Below, piece after piece: positions 44,940 to 57,570 of a stretch of DNA of 63,800 nucleotides; positions within the stretch are counted from its first letter, which is position 1, and each line of letters opens with the position of its first letter. The stretch covers positions 1-63,800 of the forward strand of contig NZ_JAUXPI010000057.1 of the NCBI RefSeq assembly GCF_030684035.1, in the 5' to 3' direction. The DNA comes from Phaeovulum sp. (GTDB taxonomy: Bacteria; Pseudomonadota; Alphaproteobacteria; Rhodobacterales; Rhodobacteraceae). The notes beneath the pieces were generated by a model. It ran no database searches, had not been told where the DNA came from, and was given only the letters and a program-made list of their open reading frames with translations. The position numbers and the translations under genes were made by a program.

Positions 44940-45704
44940 ATGACTGTGCATGATACCCGCCTGCCAGCGGGTCCGCAGGGGCATGACGCGGCTGACGGTT
45001 CGGCGATGGCCGAGGCGGTCAGGGCCGTGCGGCTTGAGTATTCTTCGCAGGAGCGCAGCGATGGCTGGCTGCGCTGGGCGGGGGAAGATGGCGTCTCGCG
45101 TGAAAGCCGCCGCCTTGCGGAATTCATTGCCGCGATCCCCTGCTTTACCCCCTATGTGGCGCTTGCGACCGACTGTGGCCCATGTTTTGCCACCAAACTG
45201 AGGCCGGGGGATCGGGTGGTGACGCGCGATCATGGCTTGCAGGAGGTGCGCTGGGTCGGGCAGCGCCGCTTTGGCTGGCGCGACCTCGGGCTAAACCCGA
45301 CGCAGCGCCCGGTGCGCATTGCCGCCGGTGCGCTGGGCAATGGAGTGCCCGCCGCCGACATGCTGGTTTCGCCCAACCACCGCTTTCTGGCCGCAATGCC
45401 GGGGCAGAAATTGACCGATGCAACCGAGCAGCTTTGGCAGGCGCGGGAACTGATCGGCCGCGAGGGCGTTCATCGCGTCGATTGCACCGATATCGAATAT
45501 GTTCAGATCCTGCTCGACCGGCACGAGCTGGTGCTGGCCGAAGGCGCGTGGAGCGAAAGTTTTCAGCCTTCGGGGGCGCGGCTGGCAGCACTCGCACCCG
45601 AAGCGCAGGCTGAGCTGCGCGCGCAGATGCCGGAACTTGCGCAGACCGTACCTGAGCGCTTTGCGGTGGTCCGCCCCGAAGCATTGGGTGCCGAATCCAC
45701 CTGA
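44940..45704 (+). CDS. stand-alone Hint_2 protein
   Basis: 254 residues. After a 67-residue head with no recognised motif, a Hint module starts at Cys68 (CFTPYVALATDCGPCFAT) and keeps GDRVVTRDHGLQEVRWVGQ, SPNHRFL with His147, and LLDRHELVLAEGAWSESFQP. Cys-to-His distance is 79, as in both flanking RTX proteins. The first strand differs (the PG of CFTPG is lost, two extra Cys), so activity is less certain. No RTX repeats, no signal peptide. Confidence 0.82.
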   Translation: MTVHDTRLPAGPQGHDAADGSAMAEAVRAVRLEYSSQERSDGWLRWAGEDGVSRESRRLAEFIAAIPCFTPYVALATDCGPCFATKLRPGDRVVTRDHGLQEVRWVGQRRFGWRDLGLNPTQRPVRIAAGALGNGVPAADMLVSPNHRFLAAMPGQKLTDATEQLWQARELIGREGVHRVDCTDIEYVQILLDRHELVLAEGAWSESFQPSGARLAALAPEAQAELRAQMPELAQTVPERFAVVRPEALGAEST

Positions 45705-45869
45705 ACGCAGAGCGCAATCCGGGGCGTGGCGCAAGCTTGCTGCGCCGCGGCGGACTGTCTCCGTTCCCGCCCAAATCCTTCGCATTTGCGTAGAATTGCC
45801 TGATTTCCGGCCCAATTCCCCGTCACCTTGAAGCGATCGAGTGGGTAAGAGTGCGGAGCGTCGGGGTAA

Positions 45870-48146
45870 ATGGCTGTCATCACGGGCACGAGTGCCAACA
45901 ACACACTGGCCGGGGGCGCATCGGCCGACACGATTTCCGGCCTTTCGGGCAATGATTCCATCTCCGGTGGCGGCGGCGACGATTACATCGTCGCGGGCGT
46001 CGAAACCCTTGCCAATGCGCCCCTGGATTTCAATTGGTCGCTGCGCGGCAGCCAAGGCACCAATATCGGGTCGAGCTACACGCAAAACACCGGCGGCATC
46101 AACACCACCGTCACCTACACCGACCATGGACCCGCCACCGGCTTCAAGGTTGAAACCTCGGCCACCGGCTATGTTGCCTCGGGCGAAACCTACAACCCGA
46201 ATTCGATGGCCGCGCTCTACGCCACCGGCAACGGGCTGGCCGCCACCATCGGGGTCAACTTCTCGGCGGTTACCGGCTCGGGCTATGCGAGCACGGTCGA
46301 GAATGTCAGCTTTCGTATCGACGACGTCGATTCCGGCGGCTGGACCGACATCATCACCATCAACGCCTATGACGCCACGGGCAACCTGATCCCGGTCACC
46401 ATAACGCCCGCGGGCAATGACACGGTTTCGGGCAACACCATTACCTCTGGCCCCGGTAACGATACCGCCGCCAGTGCCGCAGGGTCGGTGCTGATCGAGA
46501 TCGCGGGGCCGGTCGCGCGCTTCGACATCATTTACTCGAACGGTGGCACGGGCGGTCAGGTGATCGTCATATCCGATATCGAGTTCGAAGCGGTGCCGGT
46601 CGATAACGACACCGTCTCTGGCGGCGACGGCAACGACACCATCCTAGGCGGGCTTGGCGACGATCTGCTTTATGGCGATGCGGGCAACGATAGTCTTGTC
46701 GGAGGCACCGGCAACGACACGCTTTTCGGCGGCATCGGCGATGACACGCTGCTAGGCGGTGCCGGCGCTGATTCGATCCTTGGCGGCGACGGCAACGACA
46801 GCCTCGATGGCGGTTCTGGCAATGACACGCTCGAGGGCGGGCTGGGCGATGATACGCTGATCGGCGGAGAAGGTGACGACAGCCTGTTTGGTCAGGACGG
46901 TGCCGATATGCTCGATGGCGGCTCGGGCAACGACACGCTGATCGGCGGCACCGGCAACGACACTTTGATCGGTGGCGCGGGGGCCGATGTTCTGAGCGGC
47001 GGGCAAGGCATGGACTATGCCGATTACTCCGCCTCGGGGGCGGGGGTCAGCATCGATCTTGCCGCCGGAACCGGCGCAGGGGGCGATGCGGCAGGCGATA
47101 CGCTCAGCGGTGTTGACGGGCTCTATGGCTCGGCCTTCAACGACACGCTGCTGGGTTTTGACGGCTCTTCGACGAACCCGGCAGACCCCTACACCAATAT
47201 CTTTCACGCTGGTGCTGGCAACGACTACCTCGACGGTCGGGGCGGCGACGACTTTCTTTACGGCGAAGATGGCGACGATACCATTCTGGGCGGTGCCGGT
47301 AATGACTGGATCGAAGGCGGCGCGGGGCAAGACCAGATCATCGGCGGCACCGGGTCCGACACGATCACGCTCAACCATGGCGAGAGCGCGGGCGACGTGG
47401 TCGATGGCTCGGAAGACGCCGACAACAGCGATATTGACGAAATCATCATCCATGGCCGCGCCAAGATCATCTATGATTCCAATCCCGAAAACGGCACGAT
47501 CCGCTGGGCGAATGGCGACATCACCACCTTTTCGAACATCGAGAACATAAGCCAGGTTCCATGCTTCACCCCCGGCGCGCTAAACGAGACCAAGGCCGGG
47601 CCGGTGCCGGTGGAACTGCTTCGGATCGGCCAGAAAGTGCTGACCCGCGACAGTGGCTACCAAAGCATCCGCTGGATCGGGCGGCGCGCGCTTTCGGCGC
47701 GCGATCTGGCAGCCAACCCCGGTTTGCAGCCGGTTCTGATCAGTGCGGGTGCCTTGGGCAACGGCCTGCCGAGCGCCGATCTATTGGTATCGCCGCAACA
47801 CCGGATGCTGTTTTCGCGACCCCGCGCCGATCTGCTCTTTGGTGAGGCCGAGGTGCTGGTGGCGGCGCTACACCTTGTCGGCCAGCCCGGCATAGTGCGC
47901 GCCCGCCGCGACAGCGTCACCTATCTGCACATCATGTTCGACGCGCATGAGATCATTCTTGCCGATGGCGCCTGGACCGAAAGCTTCCAGCCCGGCGATG
48001 GCGTGCTTGCCGGGCTTGACGGGCCGCAGCGCGACGAGCTTTTCGCGGTCTTCCCCGAGTTGCGTTTGCCCGAGGCGCGGGCAGGGTTTGCCGCCGCGCG
48101 GCTCAGCCTCAAGGCGCATGAGGTTGGCGTGTTTTTGGCGGCGTGA
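45870..48146 (+). CDS. second RTX exoprotein with C-terminal Hint module
   Basis: 758 residues. A short RTX stretch at about 10-42, then a beta-sandwich-like domain (about 50-235, with SFRIDDVDSGGWTDIITINA), a long RTX array (about 244-380) and another (about 446-500), and a Hint domain from Cys565 (CFTPGALNETKAGPVPVELL). The motif reads SPQHRML with His644, 79 residues after the Cys. Both RTX proteins thus share a ~193-residue C-terminal Hint. It ends at the convergent amt gene with a 26-base gap. Secretion by a type I system is inferred. Confidence 0.88.
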   Translation: MAVITGTSANNTLAGGASADTISGLSGNDSISGGGGDDYIVAGVETLANAPLDFNWSLRGSQGTNIGSSYTQNTGGINTTVTYTDHGPATGFKVETSATGYVASGETYNPNSMAALYATGNGLAATIGVNFSAVTGSGYASTVENVSFRIDDVDSGGWTDIITINAYDATGNLIPVTITPAGNDTVSGNTITSGPGNDTAASAAGSVLIEIAGPVARFDIIYSNGGTGGQVIVISDIEFEAVPVDNDTVSGGDGNDTILGGLGDDLLYGDAGNDSLVGGTGNDTLFGGIGDDTLLGGAGADSILGGDGNDSLDGGSGNDTLEGGLGDDTLIGGEGDDSLFGQDGADMLDGGSGNDTLIGGTGNDTLIGGAGADVLSGGQGMDYADYSASGAGVSIDLAAGTGAGGDAAGDTLSGVDGLYGSAFNDTLLGFDGSSTNPADPYTNIFHAGAGNDYLDGRGGDDFLYGEDGDDTILGGAGNDWIEGGAGQDQIIGGTGSDTITLNHGESAGDVVDGSEDADNSDIDEIIIHGRAKIIYDSNPENGTIRWANGDITTFSNIENISQVPCFTPGALNETKAGPVPVELLRIGQKVLTRDSGYQSIRWIGRRALSARDLAANPGLQPVLISAGALGNGLPSADLLVSPQHRMLFSRPRADLLFGEAEVLVAALHLVGQPGIVRARRDSVTYLHIMFDAHEIILADGAWTESFQPGDGVLAGLDGPQRDELFAVFPELRLPEARAGFAAARLSLKAHEVGVFLAA

Positions 48147-48172
48147 CCTGCCTTGGGTCGTGTTTATTGCCA

Positions 48173-49351
48173 CTAGGAATTCATGTCGTAACCACGCTCG
48201 CCATGCGTTGAAAGATCAAGCCCGTTGGATTCGGCCTCGGCATCAACGCGCATCGGCACCACCAGCGCCACCGCCCGCGCAATCGCCCAGGTCGCAGCCA
48301 GCGTGTAGGCCCCGACAAGCGCCAGTGCGCCGATCTGCGCGCCCCATGCACCGCCGCCAAATGCCGCCACCATGAGCGTGCCGAAAATGCCGCCGACGCC
48401 ATGCACCGCGAAAACATCGAGCGTGTCGTCGATGTGCAGGCGGTTGCGCACAAGGTTTACCGCCTCCTGGCAGATCACCCCCGCAAGCACGCCAATCGCC
48501 AGCGCCGCGACCGGGCCGACATAGCCCGAGGCAGGGGTGACCGAGGCAAGCCCGGCGACGGCACCGGTGACGATGCCGACCAGCGACGAGCGGCCGAACT
48601 TGATCCGCTCCCATACCGCCCAGCTAAGCGCGGCGGCGGCGGCCGAAATATGGGTGGCGGCAATCGCCATGGCGGCGGTGCCATCGGCGGCAAGCGCCGA
48701 GCCGCCGTTGAAGCCGAACCAGCCGACCCAGAGCATGCCCGCCCCCATCGCCACCATGCCGGGGTTGTGCGGTGGCGTGGTGCGGTTGCGCCGCGGCCCG
48801 ATCATCACCGCAAGCAGAAGCGCCGCCAGCCCAGCCGTTTCATGCACCACCATGCCACCGGCAAAATCATGCGCGCCGACCGCGCCAAAGATGCCGCCGT
48901 CCGAAAGAAACCCGCCGCCCCAAAGCCAATGGGCGACAGGCGCATAGACCAGAAGCATCCAAAGCCCCGAAAACCCCATCACGAAAGCGAAACTCACGCG
49001 CTCGACATAGGCACCGACGATCAGCGCCGGGGTAATGACCGCGAAAGTCATCTGAAACGCGAAAAAGGCAGCTTCCGGCAGATTGCCGCGCAGGCTTGCG
49101 GCATCGATGCCATGCAACGCCACGCGACCAAGCCCGCCCCAGATTGCGCCACCCTCGCCAAAGGCGATCGAGTATCCTGCAAGCAGCCACAGAACGCTCA
49201 TCAGCGCCGCGATTCCAAAACACTGCATGAATATGCTGAGCACGTTGCGCGCCCGCACCAGCCCGCCGTAAAACAGCGCGAGCCCCGGCAGCGACATGAA
49301 AAGGACCAAAGCCGTGGCGGCCATGATCCAGGCGGTATCGGCAGCGTTCAT
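48173..49351 (-). CDS. amt: ammonium transporter
   Basis: 392 residues with eleven membrane spans. Starts MNAADTAWIMAATALVLFMS (periplasmic start typical of AmtB), FYGGLVRARNVLS, AHDFAGGMVVHETAGLAALL with one channel His, and VFAVHGVGGIFGTL with the second channel His. It carries ammonium or ammonia inward. No glnK lies beside it, unusual for the family, so PII control would come from elsewhere. The ATG at 49351 matches family N-termini. Confidence 0.93.
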   Translation of the reverse strand: MNAADTAWIMAATALVLFMSLPGLALFYGGLVRARNVLSIFMQCFGIAALMSVLWLLAGYSIAFGEGGAIWGGLGRVALHGIDAASLRGNLPEAAFFAFQMTFAVITPALIVGAYVERVSFAFVMGFSGLWMLLVYAPVAHWLWGGGFLSDGGIFGAVGAHDFAGGMVVHETAGLAALLLAVMIGPRRNRTTPPHNPGMVAMGAGMLWVGWFGFNGGSALAADGTAAMAIAATHISAAAAALSWAVWERIKFGRSSLVGIVTGAVAGLASVTPASGYVGPVAALAIGVLAGVICQEAVNLVRNRLHIDDTLDVFAVHGVGGIFGTLMVAAFGGGAWGAQIGALALVGAYTLAATWAIARAVALVVPMRVDAEAESNGLDLSTHGERGYDMNS

Positions 49352-49505
49352 CTGTTCCCCCCGTTTTGAAGGCACCGAGCATGGCACCGGCGCAAATCAA
49401 AGAGGCAGTGCAGGCGCTGCCTGCCGTTTTCTGGGGCGGTTTGCAATTTGCTGAATTTGCGGGCAGATATTGGCCGGGATGGCGCGGCATTGGGCGCTGC
49501 CAGAA

Positions 49506-49976
49506 TCAGACCCCGATCGATGCTGCCAGCAACGCCAGCGCATGCCGGGTTGCCGCCTTGCGCACCCCCGCCCGGCCCAACGCCCCGAATTCGCGTGTCT
49601 CGGCCCGGGTCGCGGCACCCTTGCGGGCAAGCGCAAAGCACACCCGGCCTTCGGGCTCGTGCACCGATCCGCCCGGCCCGGCAATGCCGGTAACCGCCAC
49701 GGCCAGGTTCGCGGCGGAATGCGCCAATGCCCCTTCGGCCATTTCGACCGCGACCGCCTCGCTTACCGCGCCGTCGCGGGCGAGCGTTTGCGGGCGCACC
49801 GCCAGCATTTCAACCTTTGCGGCGTTGGAATAGGTGACAAAACCGCGTTCAAATACATCCGAAGCACCCGCCACATCGGTGATGGCCGCGGCGACCAGCC
49901 CTCCGGTGCAGCTTTCGGCGGTGGCGATGCGCAAACTCGCCGCGCGGGCCGCGCCGATCAGATCGGCCACCTTCAC
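49506..49976 (-). CDS. pncC: CinA-C/PncC-type nicotinamide-nucleotide amidohydrolase
   Basis: 156 residues. C-terminal CinA domain only: RIATAESCTGGLVAAAITDVAG, FVTYSNAAKVEML, LAVAVTGIAGPGGSVHEPEG. It deamidates NMN to NaMN in the pyridine-nucleotide cycle. The start overlaps the stop of pgpA by four bases (ATGA), so it is the last of an ispDF-pgpA-pncC unit. Confidence 0.9.
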   Translation of the reverse strand: MKVADLIGAARAASLRIATAESCTGGLVAAAITDVAGASDVFERGFVTYSNAAKVEMLAVRPQTLARDGAVSEAVAVEMAEGALAHSAANLAVAVTGIAGPGGSVHEPEGRVCFALARKGAATRAETREFGALGRAGVRKAATRHALALLAASIGV

Positions 49977-50467
49977 AGCAAAAGCCCGTGCGAAACGCCT
50001 GCGGCGATGACCGTGGCGACGCCCGCGAAAGCACCTGCCCAGAGGTCATCAAGCATCACCCCGGCCGGGTCCTGGCGCCGGTCGGCACGGCCAATCACCC
50101 AAGGTTTCCAGATGTCGAACAAACGAAAGAAAAGGAATGCCGCGACCCAGCCGGGGTAGGCGCGCCAGGCCCAGTCATGCAGGCCCATCCACCAGAAGGC
50201 CGCGGCAGGAAACAGCAGTGCCAGCCACTGCCCCGCCACCTCGTCAATGACGATCTCGGCGGGGTCTTCGCCGGGGCGGCCGCGCAACGCCTGCGCGCAG
50301 GCCCAGAACCCGAGCAGGGTTATGGCGAGGGTGGCGGCGGCCAGCACCCAGAAGCCCAGCAGGTAATCAATGCCGATTGCAAGCACGACGGCCACCGCCG
50401 AGCCCCAGGTTCCGGGGGCGGGGCGGAGCAGGCCGACATAGGCGAAAGTGGTGATGAAGCGGGTCAT
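49973..50467 (-). CDS. pgpA: phosphatidylglycerophosphatase A
   Basis: 164 residues with four membrane spans. Recognised by [16 protein letters not shown], then [14 protein letters not shown], and [20 protein letters not shown] followed by [14 protein letters not shown]. It dephosphorylates PGP to phosphatidylglycerol in the inner membrane. ATGA overlaps with ispDF upstream and pncC downstream. Confidence 0.93.
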   Translation of the reverse strand: MTRFITTFAYVGLLRPAPGTWGSAVAVVLAIGIDYLLGFWVLAAATLAITLLGFWACAQALRGRPGEDPAEIVIDEVAGQWLALLFPAAAFWWMGLHDWAWRAYPGWVAAFLFFRLFDIWKPWVIGRADRRQDPAGVMLDDLWAGAFAGVATVIAAGVSHGLLL

Positions 50468-51591
50468 GCGGATACCAGTGTTGCGGTGGCGAGGGCGGCA
50501 ATGCCTTCTTCGCGGCCGGTGAAGCCAAGACCTTCCGAGGTGGTGGCCTTGACCGATATCCGGCCTGCCTCCACCTCGATTATTTCTGCAAGAACACGCG
50601 CCATTTCAAGCGCATGCGGGCCGATCTTCGGGTTCTCGCAGACCAGCGTCACATCGGCGCTGGCAAGGCGAAACCCGCGCGCCCGCACCAGTTGCGCCGC
50701 ATGCGCAAGAAAGATGCGCGAGGCGGCCCCCTTCCATTGCGGGTCGGAGGGCGGGAAGTGCCGCCCGATATCGCCCATTGCCAACGCGCCATAAAGCGCA
50801 TCGGTCAGCGCGTGCATGCCGACATCGGCATCGGAATGGCCCTTGAGGCCGCGCCCATGCGGCAGCTTCACGCCGCAAAGCCAGACATGGTCGCCTTCGC
50901 AAAACGCGTGCACGTCATAGCCGTTGCCGGTGCGCACATCCATTTTCGCCCCCAGAATCCGCTCGGCGCGGGTGAAATCTTCGGCGTAGGTCAGTTTCAG
51001 ATTGTCCTCGTCGCCCGCGACGATGGCAACCGAAAGCCCGGCGCGCCGCGCCAGTTCCACATCATCCGCACCGCCTTCGGGGCAGGCGCGATGCGCGGCA
51101 AGAATGGCGTCGAAGTGAAAGCCCTGCGGCGTTTGTGCGCGATAAAGGCCATCACGGGGCACGGTGCCGACAACCGCCCCCGCCTCGCCCCGCCAAAGCG
51201 CATCGGTCACCGCCAGCGCGGGCGCGGCTGCGGCTGACACCTCAAGCGCCGCAAGTACCCGCGCGATAACCGCCGCAGGCACCAGCGGGCGCGCGCCATC
51301 ATGAATGAGAACGCGAGAAATACCCGCGCCGTCAAGCAGTTCCAGCGCGTTCCTCACGCTTTCCGAGCGGCTTTCACCACCCTCGACCAGGGTAACCTGG
51401 CCACCAAATTCGGCAACGCCGCGGGCCATATCGTCGGGGTGCAGCACCAACACGACACGCTCGAACCCGGCAAAGGCCGCAAGGCTGCGCGCCAATGCGC
51501 TTTTGCCGTCGAGCATGCGCCACTGCTTCGGTTCGCCCGCGCCCGCGCGGGTACCGCGCCCCGCCGCTACGATGATCACCGCAACCGTCAT
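50464..51591 (-). CDS. ispDF: bifunctional IspD/IspF of the MEP isoprenoid pathway
   Basis: 375 residues. The N-terminal half is the cytidylyltransferase IspD ([32 protein letters not shown]). The C-terminal half, from about residue 216, is MECDP synthase IspF ([55 protein letters not shown]). Fusion of these two non-consecutive steps is standard in alphaproteobacteria. First gene of the leftward operon; divergent from dusB. Confidence 0.96.
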   Translation of the reverse strand: MTVAVIIVAAGRGTRAGAGEPKQWRMLDGKSALARSLAAFAGFERVVLVLHPDDMARGVAEFGGQVTLVEGGESRSESVRNALELLDGAGISRVLIHDGARPLVPAAVIARVLAALEVSAAAAPALAVTDALWRGEAGAVVGTVPRDGLYRAQTPQGFHFDAILAAHRACPEGGADDVELARRAGLSVAIVAGDEDNLKLTYAEDFTRAERILGAKMDVRTGNGYDVHAFCEGDHVWLCGVKLPHGRGLKGHSDADVGMHALTDALYGALAMGDIGRHFPPSDPQWKGAASRIFLAHAAQLVRARGFRLASADVTLVCENPKIGPHALEMARVLAEIIEVEAGRISVKATTSEGLGFTGREEGIAALATATLVSA

Positions 51592-51778
51592 GCCGCCTCC
51601 GCCACCTCATGAGCGATTGCTTAGGCCAAGCCAGACCGGTGCGCAATCGGCGTGATTGTGCAGCAGTTTGCCGAAAAATTAGGCAACTGCCGCGAAATTG
51701 CCCGTCCCCGGCCCGTGCGAGGTTGAGAATCGCCGTCCAAGGGCGTAGCTCGGGGGGCGTCGCACAGGGATTGGGCAT

Positions 51779-52762
51779 TTGGGTATCGCGCTGGCAGAGA
51801 TGACGCTTGATCCGCCGGTATTTCTGGCACCGATGGCGGGCATTACCGACCTGCCCTTTCGCCGCCTTGTGGCGCGCTTCGGGGCGGGGCTTGTGGTATC
51901 CGAAATGGTCGCCTCGGGCGAAATGCTGACTGCGCGGCCCTCGGTGCGGGCCAAGGCGCGGGTTGATCTTGGCCTTGCCGATGGCGTGACCTCGGTGCAG
52001 CTCGCTGGCCGCGAAGCGCAGCCGATGGCCGAGGCGGCGCGAATGGTCGCCGACATGGGCGCGCGGATCATCGACATCAACATGGGCTGCCCGGCAAAAA
52101 AGGTGACGGGCGGGCTATCGGGTTCAGCGCTGATGCGCGCACCCGACCGTGCGCTCAGGCTGATCGAGGCGGTGGTTGCGGCGGTGCAGCTGCCGGTAAC
52201 GCTGAAAATGCGGCTCGGCTGGGATGACAGCTGCCTGAACGCCGCCGAGATTGCGCGCCGCGCCGAAGCCGCCGGGGTGGCGATGATCTGCGTGCACGGC
52301 CGCACCCGGATGCAGTTCTACAAAGGCAGCGCCGATTGGGAGGCGATTTCAGCGGTAAAAGCGGCGGTGCGGGTGCCGGTGGTCGCAAACGGCGACATCA
52401 TTGATGCGCCAACGGCGCAGGCCGCGCGCGCCGCCTCGGGCGCGGATGCGGTGATGGTCGGGCGGGGCGCACAGGGCAGGCCCTGGGCGCTAGCCAAAAT
52501 TGCCCATGCACTGCATGGCTGCCCGGCCCCGCAGGTGCCGGTCGGCGAAGCTCTTTCCGACATGATTTCCCAGCATTACGAGGATATGCTCAGTTTCTAC
52601 GGGGTTGAGGTCGGGTGCCGTCAGGCGCGCAAGCACCTCGGCTGGTATGCGTCGGTCGCAGGCGCGCCGCTGCGTGCCGAAATGCTGCTTGCCGCCAGCC
52701 CGGCGGCGACGCTGGCGCTGATCCGCCGCGCCTTCGCCAGCGGCGAAAGGGTGGCTGCATGA
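51779..52762 (+). CDS. dusB: tRNA-dihydrouridine synthase (NifR3/DusB)
   Basis: 327 residues counted from a TTG at 51779, which has AGGGA 8 bases upstream and gives the family's usual lead-in; an ATG at 51800 is the alternative. FMN-binding TIM barrel: FLAPMAGITDLPFRRL, INMGCPAKKV with the catalytic Cys, ICVHGRTRMQFYKGSADWE, VVANGDIID. It reduces uridines in tRNA with FMN and NADPH. First gene of the ntr operon (historic name nifR3), with its stop overlapping ntrB. Confidence 0.92.
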   Translation: MGIALAEMTLDPPVFLAPMAGITDLPFRRLVARFGAGLVVSEMVASGEMLTARPSVRAKARVDLGLADGVTSVQLAGREAQPMAEAARMVADMGARIIDINMGCPAKKVTGGLSGSALMRAPDRALRLIEAVVAAVQLPVTLKMRLGWDDSCLNAAEIARRAEAAGVAMICVHGRTRMQFYKGSADWEAISAVKAAVRVPVVANGDIIDAPTAQAARAASGADAVMVGRGAQGRPWALAKIAHALHGCPAPQVPVGEALSDMISQHYEDMLSFYGVEVGCRQARKHLGWYASVAGAPLRAEMLLAASPAATLALIRRAFASGERVAA

Positions 52763-53841
52763 GCCGCCCACCCGCCCCCGGCATCATCTGGGCCAGCCTG
52801 CCCACCCCGGCGCTCCTGATCGACGGTGCCGACCGGGTGCTGGAGGTGAACCCGGCGGCGGAGTTGTTCCTCAACATGTCCGAGCGCGCCCTGAAGGGTC
52901 TGCCGGTCGGCGAGCGTATCGCCATTGGCGCGCCGGTCGAGGAAATCCTTGCCCGGGTGCGCGCGGGCCGCGCCGCCCTTTTCATCAATGATGTCGATGT
53001 CGGCACCGGCGAACGCGCACCCGTGGTGTGCAACTTGCAGGCGACCCCGCTTGGGGACGACCCCGAAACCGTGCTGTTGCTGATCCATCCGCGCGAGCTT
53101 GCCGATCGGCTCGAGCGCGCCGCGCAGGTGAAATCGGCTGCGCGCTCGGCGGTGGGAATGGCGGAAATGCTGGCGCATGAGATCAAGAACCCGCTCGCCG
53201 GCATATCGGGCGCGGCGCAATTGCTCAGCATGAACCTCAGCGGCGAGGATCTGGAACTGACCGACCTGATCGTGGCCGAAACCCGCCGAGTGGTTAAGCT
53301 GCTGGAGCAGGTCGAACAGTTCGGCAATATCCGCCCGCCCGAATTGCGCGCGGTCAATATTCATGACGTGCTCGACCGGGCGCGGCGTTCGGCGGTGGTG
53401 GGTTTTGCCGCGCATATGGCGGTGATCGAGGATTATGACCCCTCGCTGCCGCATGCTCTGGGCGATGCCGACCAGTTGACACAGGTGTTCCTCAACCTCC
53501 TGAAGAATGCCTCGGAAGCGGCGAAAGGTGGGCGTGGCACGATCCGCATTCGCAGCTTTTATGACCGCGCGCTGCGCCTGCGCCGCGCCGATGGCAGCGG
53601 CTCGGCGCTGCCGCTTCAGGTTGAGATCATTGACGATGGCCCCGGCATTCCGCCCGCCATTGCCGCCGAAATCTTTGAGCCCTTCGTTTCCGGGCGCGAG
53701 AACGGCACCGGGCTTGGCCTTGCGCTGGTGTCCAAGATCCTGTCGGAGCACGGCGGCTGGATTGGTGTTGAATCGGCACCGGGGCGCACCGTGTTCCGCA
53801 TTTCGCTGCCGGTGGCACCCAAGCATCTGGAGAGAGACTGA
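52759..53841 (+). CDS. ntrB: nitrogen sensor histidine kinase NtrB
   Basis: 360 residues, no membrane spans. An N-terminal PAS domain ([19 protein letters not shown]), H box [19 protein letters not shown] with the phosphorylated His, N box [14 protein letters not shown] boxes [11 protein letters not shown] and [13 protein letters not shown]. It phosphorylates NtrC at low nitrogen, controlled by PII. Start ATG at 52759 overlaps dusB by four bases; ntrC starts on its stop. Confidence 0.95.
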   Translation: MSRPPAPGIIWASLPTPALLIDGADRVLEVNPAAELFLNMSERALKGLPVGERIAIGAPVEEILARVRAGRAALFINDVDVGTGERAPVVCNLQATPLGDDPETVLLLIHPRELADRLERAAQVKSAARSAVGMAEMLAHEIKNPLAGISGAAQLLSMNLSGEDLELTDLIVAETRRVVKLLEQVEQFGNIRPPELRAVNIHDVLDRARRSAVVGFAAHMAVIEDYDPSLPHALGDADQLTQVFLNLLKNASEAAKGGRGTIRIRSFYDRALRLRRADGSGSALPLQVEIIDDGPGIPPAIAAEIFEPFVSGRENGTGLGLALVSKILSEHGGWIGVESAPGRTVFRISLPVAPKHLERD

Positions 53842-55214
53842 TGGACGGCACCGTTCTTGTTGCTGATGACGATCGCACTATTCGCACCGTTCTGACGCAG
53901 GCGCTCACCCGAGCAGGGTGTCGGGTGCACGCGACATCAAGCCTGACCACGCTGATGCGCTGGGTGGAAGAGGGCAAGGGCGATCTGGTGATCTCCGATG
54001 TGGTCATGCCCGATGGCAACGGGCTGGAAGCGCTGCCAAAGATCGCCAATCTGCGACCCGGTCTGCCGGTGATCGTGATCTCGGCGCAAAACACCATCAT
54101 GACGGCGGTGAAAGCAGCCGAGGCCGACGCCTATGACTACCTGCCCAAACCTTTCGATCTTCCCGATCTGATGAAGCGCGCCGCCCGCGCACTCGCGCGG
54201 CGCAACCGCGCCGCGCCCGCGCGCAACGGCACCCCGCGCGAGGCGACAAGCGATTTGCCGCTGGTCGGGCGCACGCCCGCGATGCAGGCGCTCTATCGCC
54301 TTGTTGCGCGGGTGATGAATGCCGATCTCGCGGTGCTGATCGTGGGCGAATCCGGCACTGGCAAATCGCTTATCGCGCGCGCGATTCACGATTTTTCCGA
54401 CCGCCGCAGCCAACCCTTCGTGGTCGCGCAAGCCTCGGACCTTGCGGGTGCCGATGGTCCCGCGTCGCTCTTGTTGCGGGTGCGGGGCGGCAGCCTTGTG
54501 TTCGATGAAGTCGCCGATTTCGACGATGAGTCGCAGGCGCGGCTGGTGCGGATGCTTGATGCGCTTCCCGATCCGGCACCGCGGATCATGGCCACAAGTC
54601 AGGGCGATCTGGCAGCGGCGCTCGATTCCGGCCGGTTTCGCCGCGACCTTTACTATCGCCTCGCGGGGGTCACGCTTGCCGTGCCGGGTCTTCGCGAGCG
54701 GGTCGAGGATATTCCGCTTCTGGCCGATCACTTTCTCTCGCGGGCCGAGGCTGCGGGTGCCCCCCGGCGCAGGCTTTCGCCCGAGGCGCTGGCGCTGGTG
54801 CGCGCCTATAGCTGGCCCGGCAACGTGCGCCAGCTGGAAAACAGCGTGCGCCGCCTCGTCGTCACCGCCGCCGAGGAAGAGATCGGGCGTGGCGAGGTCG
54901 AGGCGGTACTCGGCAGCCAACCCGTCGCCGAGCCGATGCCGCTAGGTGCTGCGGGCGAGGGCGACAGGATTTCGGCGTCGGTCGCGCGGCACCTGCGGCG
55001 CTACTTCGACCTGCACGGCGGCGCTTTGCCCGCGCCGGGGCTTTACGATCGCATCTTGCGCGAAGTCGAAGCCCCGTTGATCGAGATCGCGCTTGATGCG
55101 ACGGCGGGCAATCAGGCGCGCTGCGCCGACTTGCTGGGCATCAACCGAAATACGCTGCGCAAGAAGATCACCGATCTGGATATTCAGGTGACACGCCGCC
55201 GCAAGCTGATGTAA
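53841..55214 (+). CDS. ntrC: nitrogen response regulator NtrC without the GAFTGA loop
   Basis: 457 residues. Receiver domain with Asp53 ([13 protein letters not shown]), AAA+ domain with Walker [15 protein letters not shown], Walker B region [14 protein letters not shown], the R-finger area [12 protein letters not shown], and a C-terminal Fis-type HTH ([20 protein letters not shown]). Where sigma-54 activators carry GAFTGA, this protein reads [18 protein letters not shown]. capsulatus NtrC likewise lacks it and works with sigma-70 polymerase; the same is inferred here. Starts TGATG on the ntrB stop. Confidence 0.95.
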   Translation: MDGTVLVADDDRTIRTVLTQALTRAGCRVHATSSLTTLMRWVEEGKGDLVISDVVMPDGNGLEALPKIANLRPGLPVIVISAQNTIMTAVKAAEADAYDYLPKPFDLPDLMKRAARALARRNRAAPARNGTPREATSDLPLVGRTPAMQALYRLVARVMNADLAVLIVGESGTGKSLIARAIHDFSDRRSQPFVVAQASDLAGADGPASLLLRVRGGSLVFDEVADFDDESQARLVRMLDALPDPAPRIMATSQGDLAAALDSGRFRRDLYYRLAGVTLAVPGLRERVEDIPLLADHFLSRAEAAGAPRRRLSPEALALVRAYSWPGNVRQLENSVRRLVVTAAEEEIGRGEVEAVLGSQPVAEPMPLGAAGEGDRISASVARHLRRYFDLHGGALPAPGLYDRILREVEAPLIEIALDATAGNQARCADLLGINRNTLRKKITDLDIQVTRRRKLM

Positions 55215-55260
55215 AGATGCAACAGACCGGCGTGGCATTTCCGCATTCAGGGATTCGCCT

Positions 55261-57566
<2,306 letters not shown>

Positions 57567-57570
<4 letters not shown>

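Noticed and set aside
42301-47400. The RTX arrays as a possible CRISPR or DNA-level tandem repeat.
   Set aside because: The periodicity is nine codons in a coding frame with varying third bases, which is the protein-level RTX repeat. There are no spacers and no cas genes.
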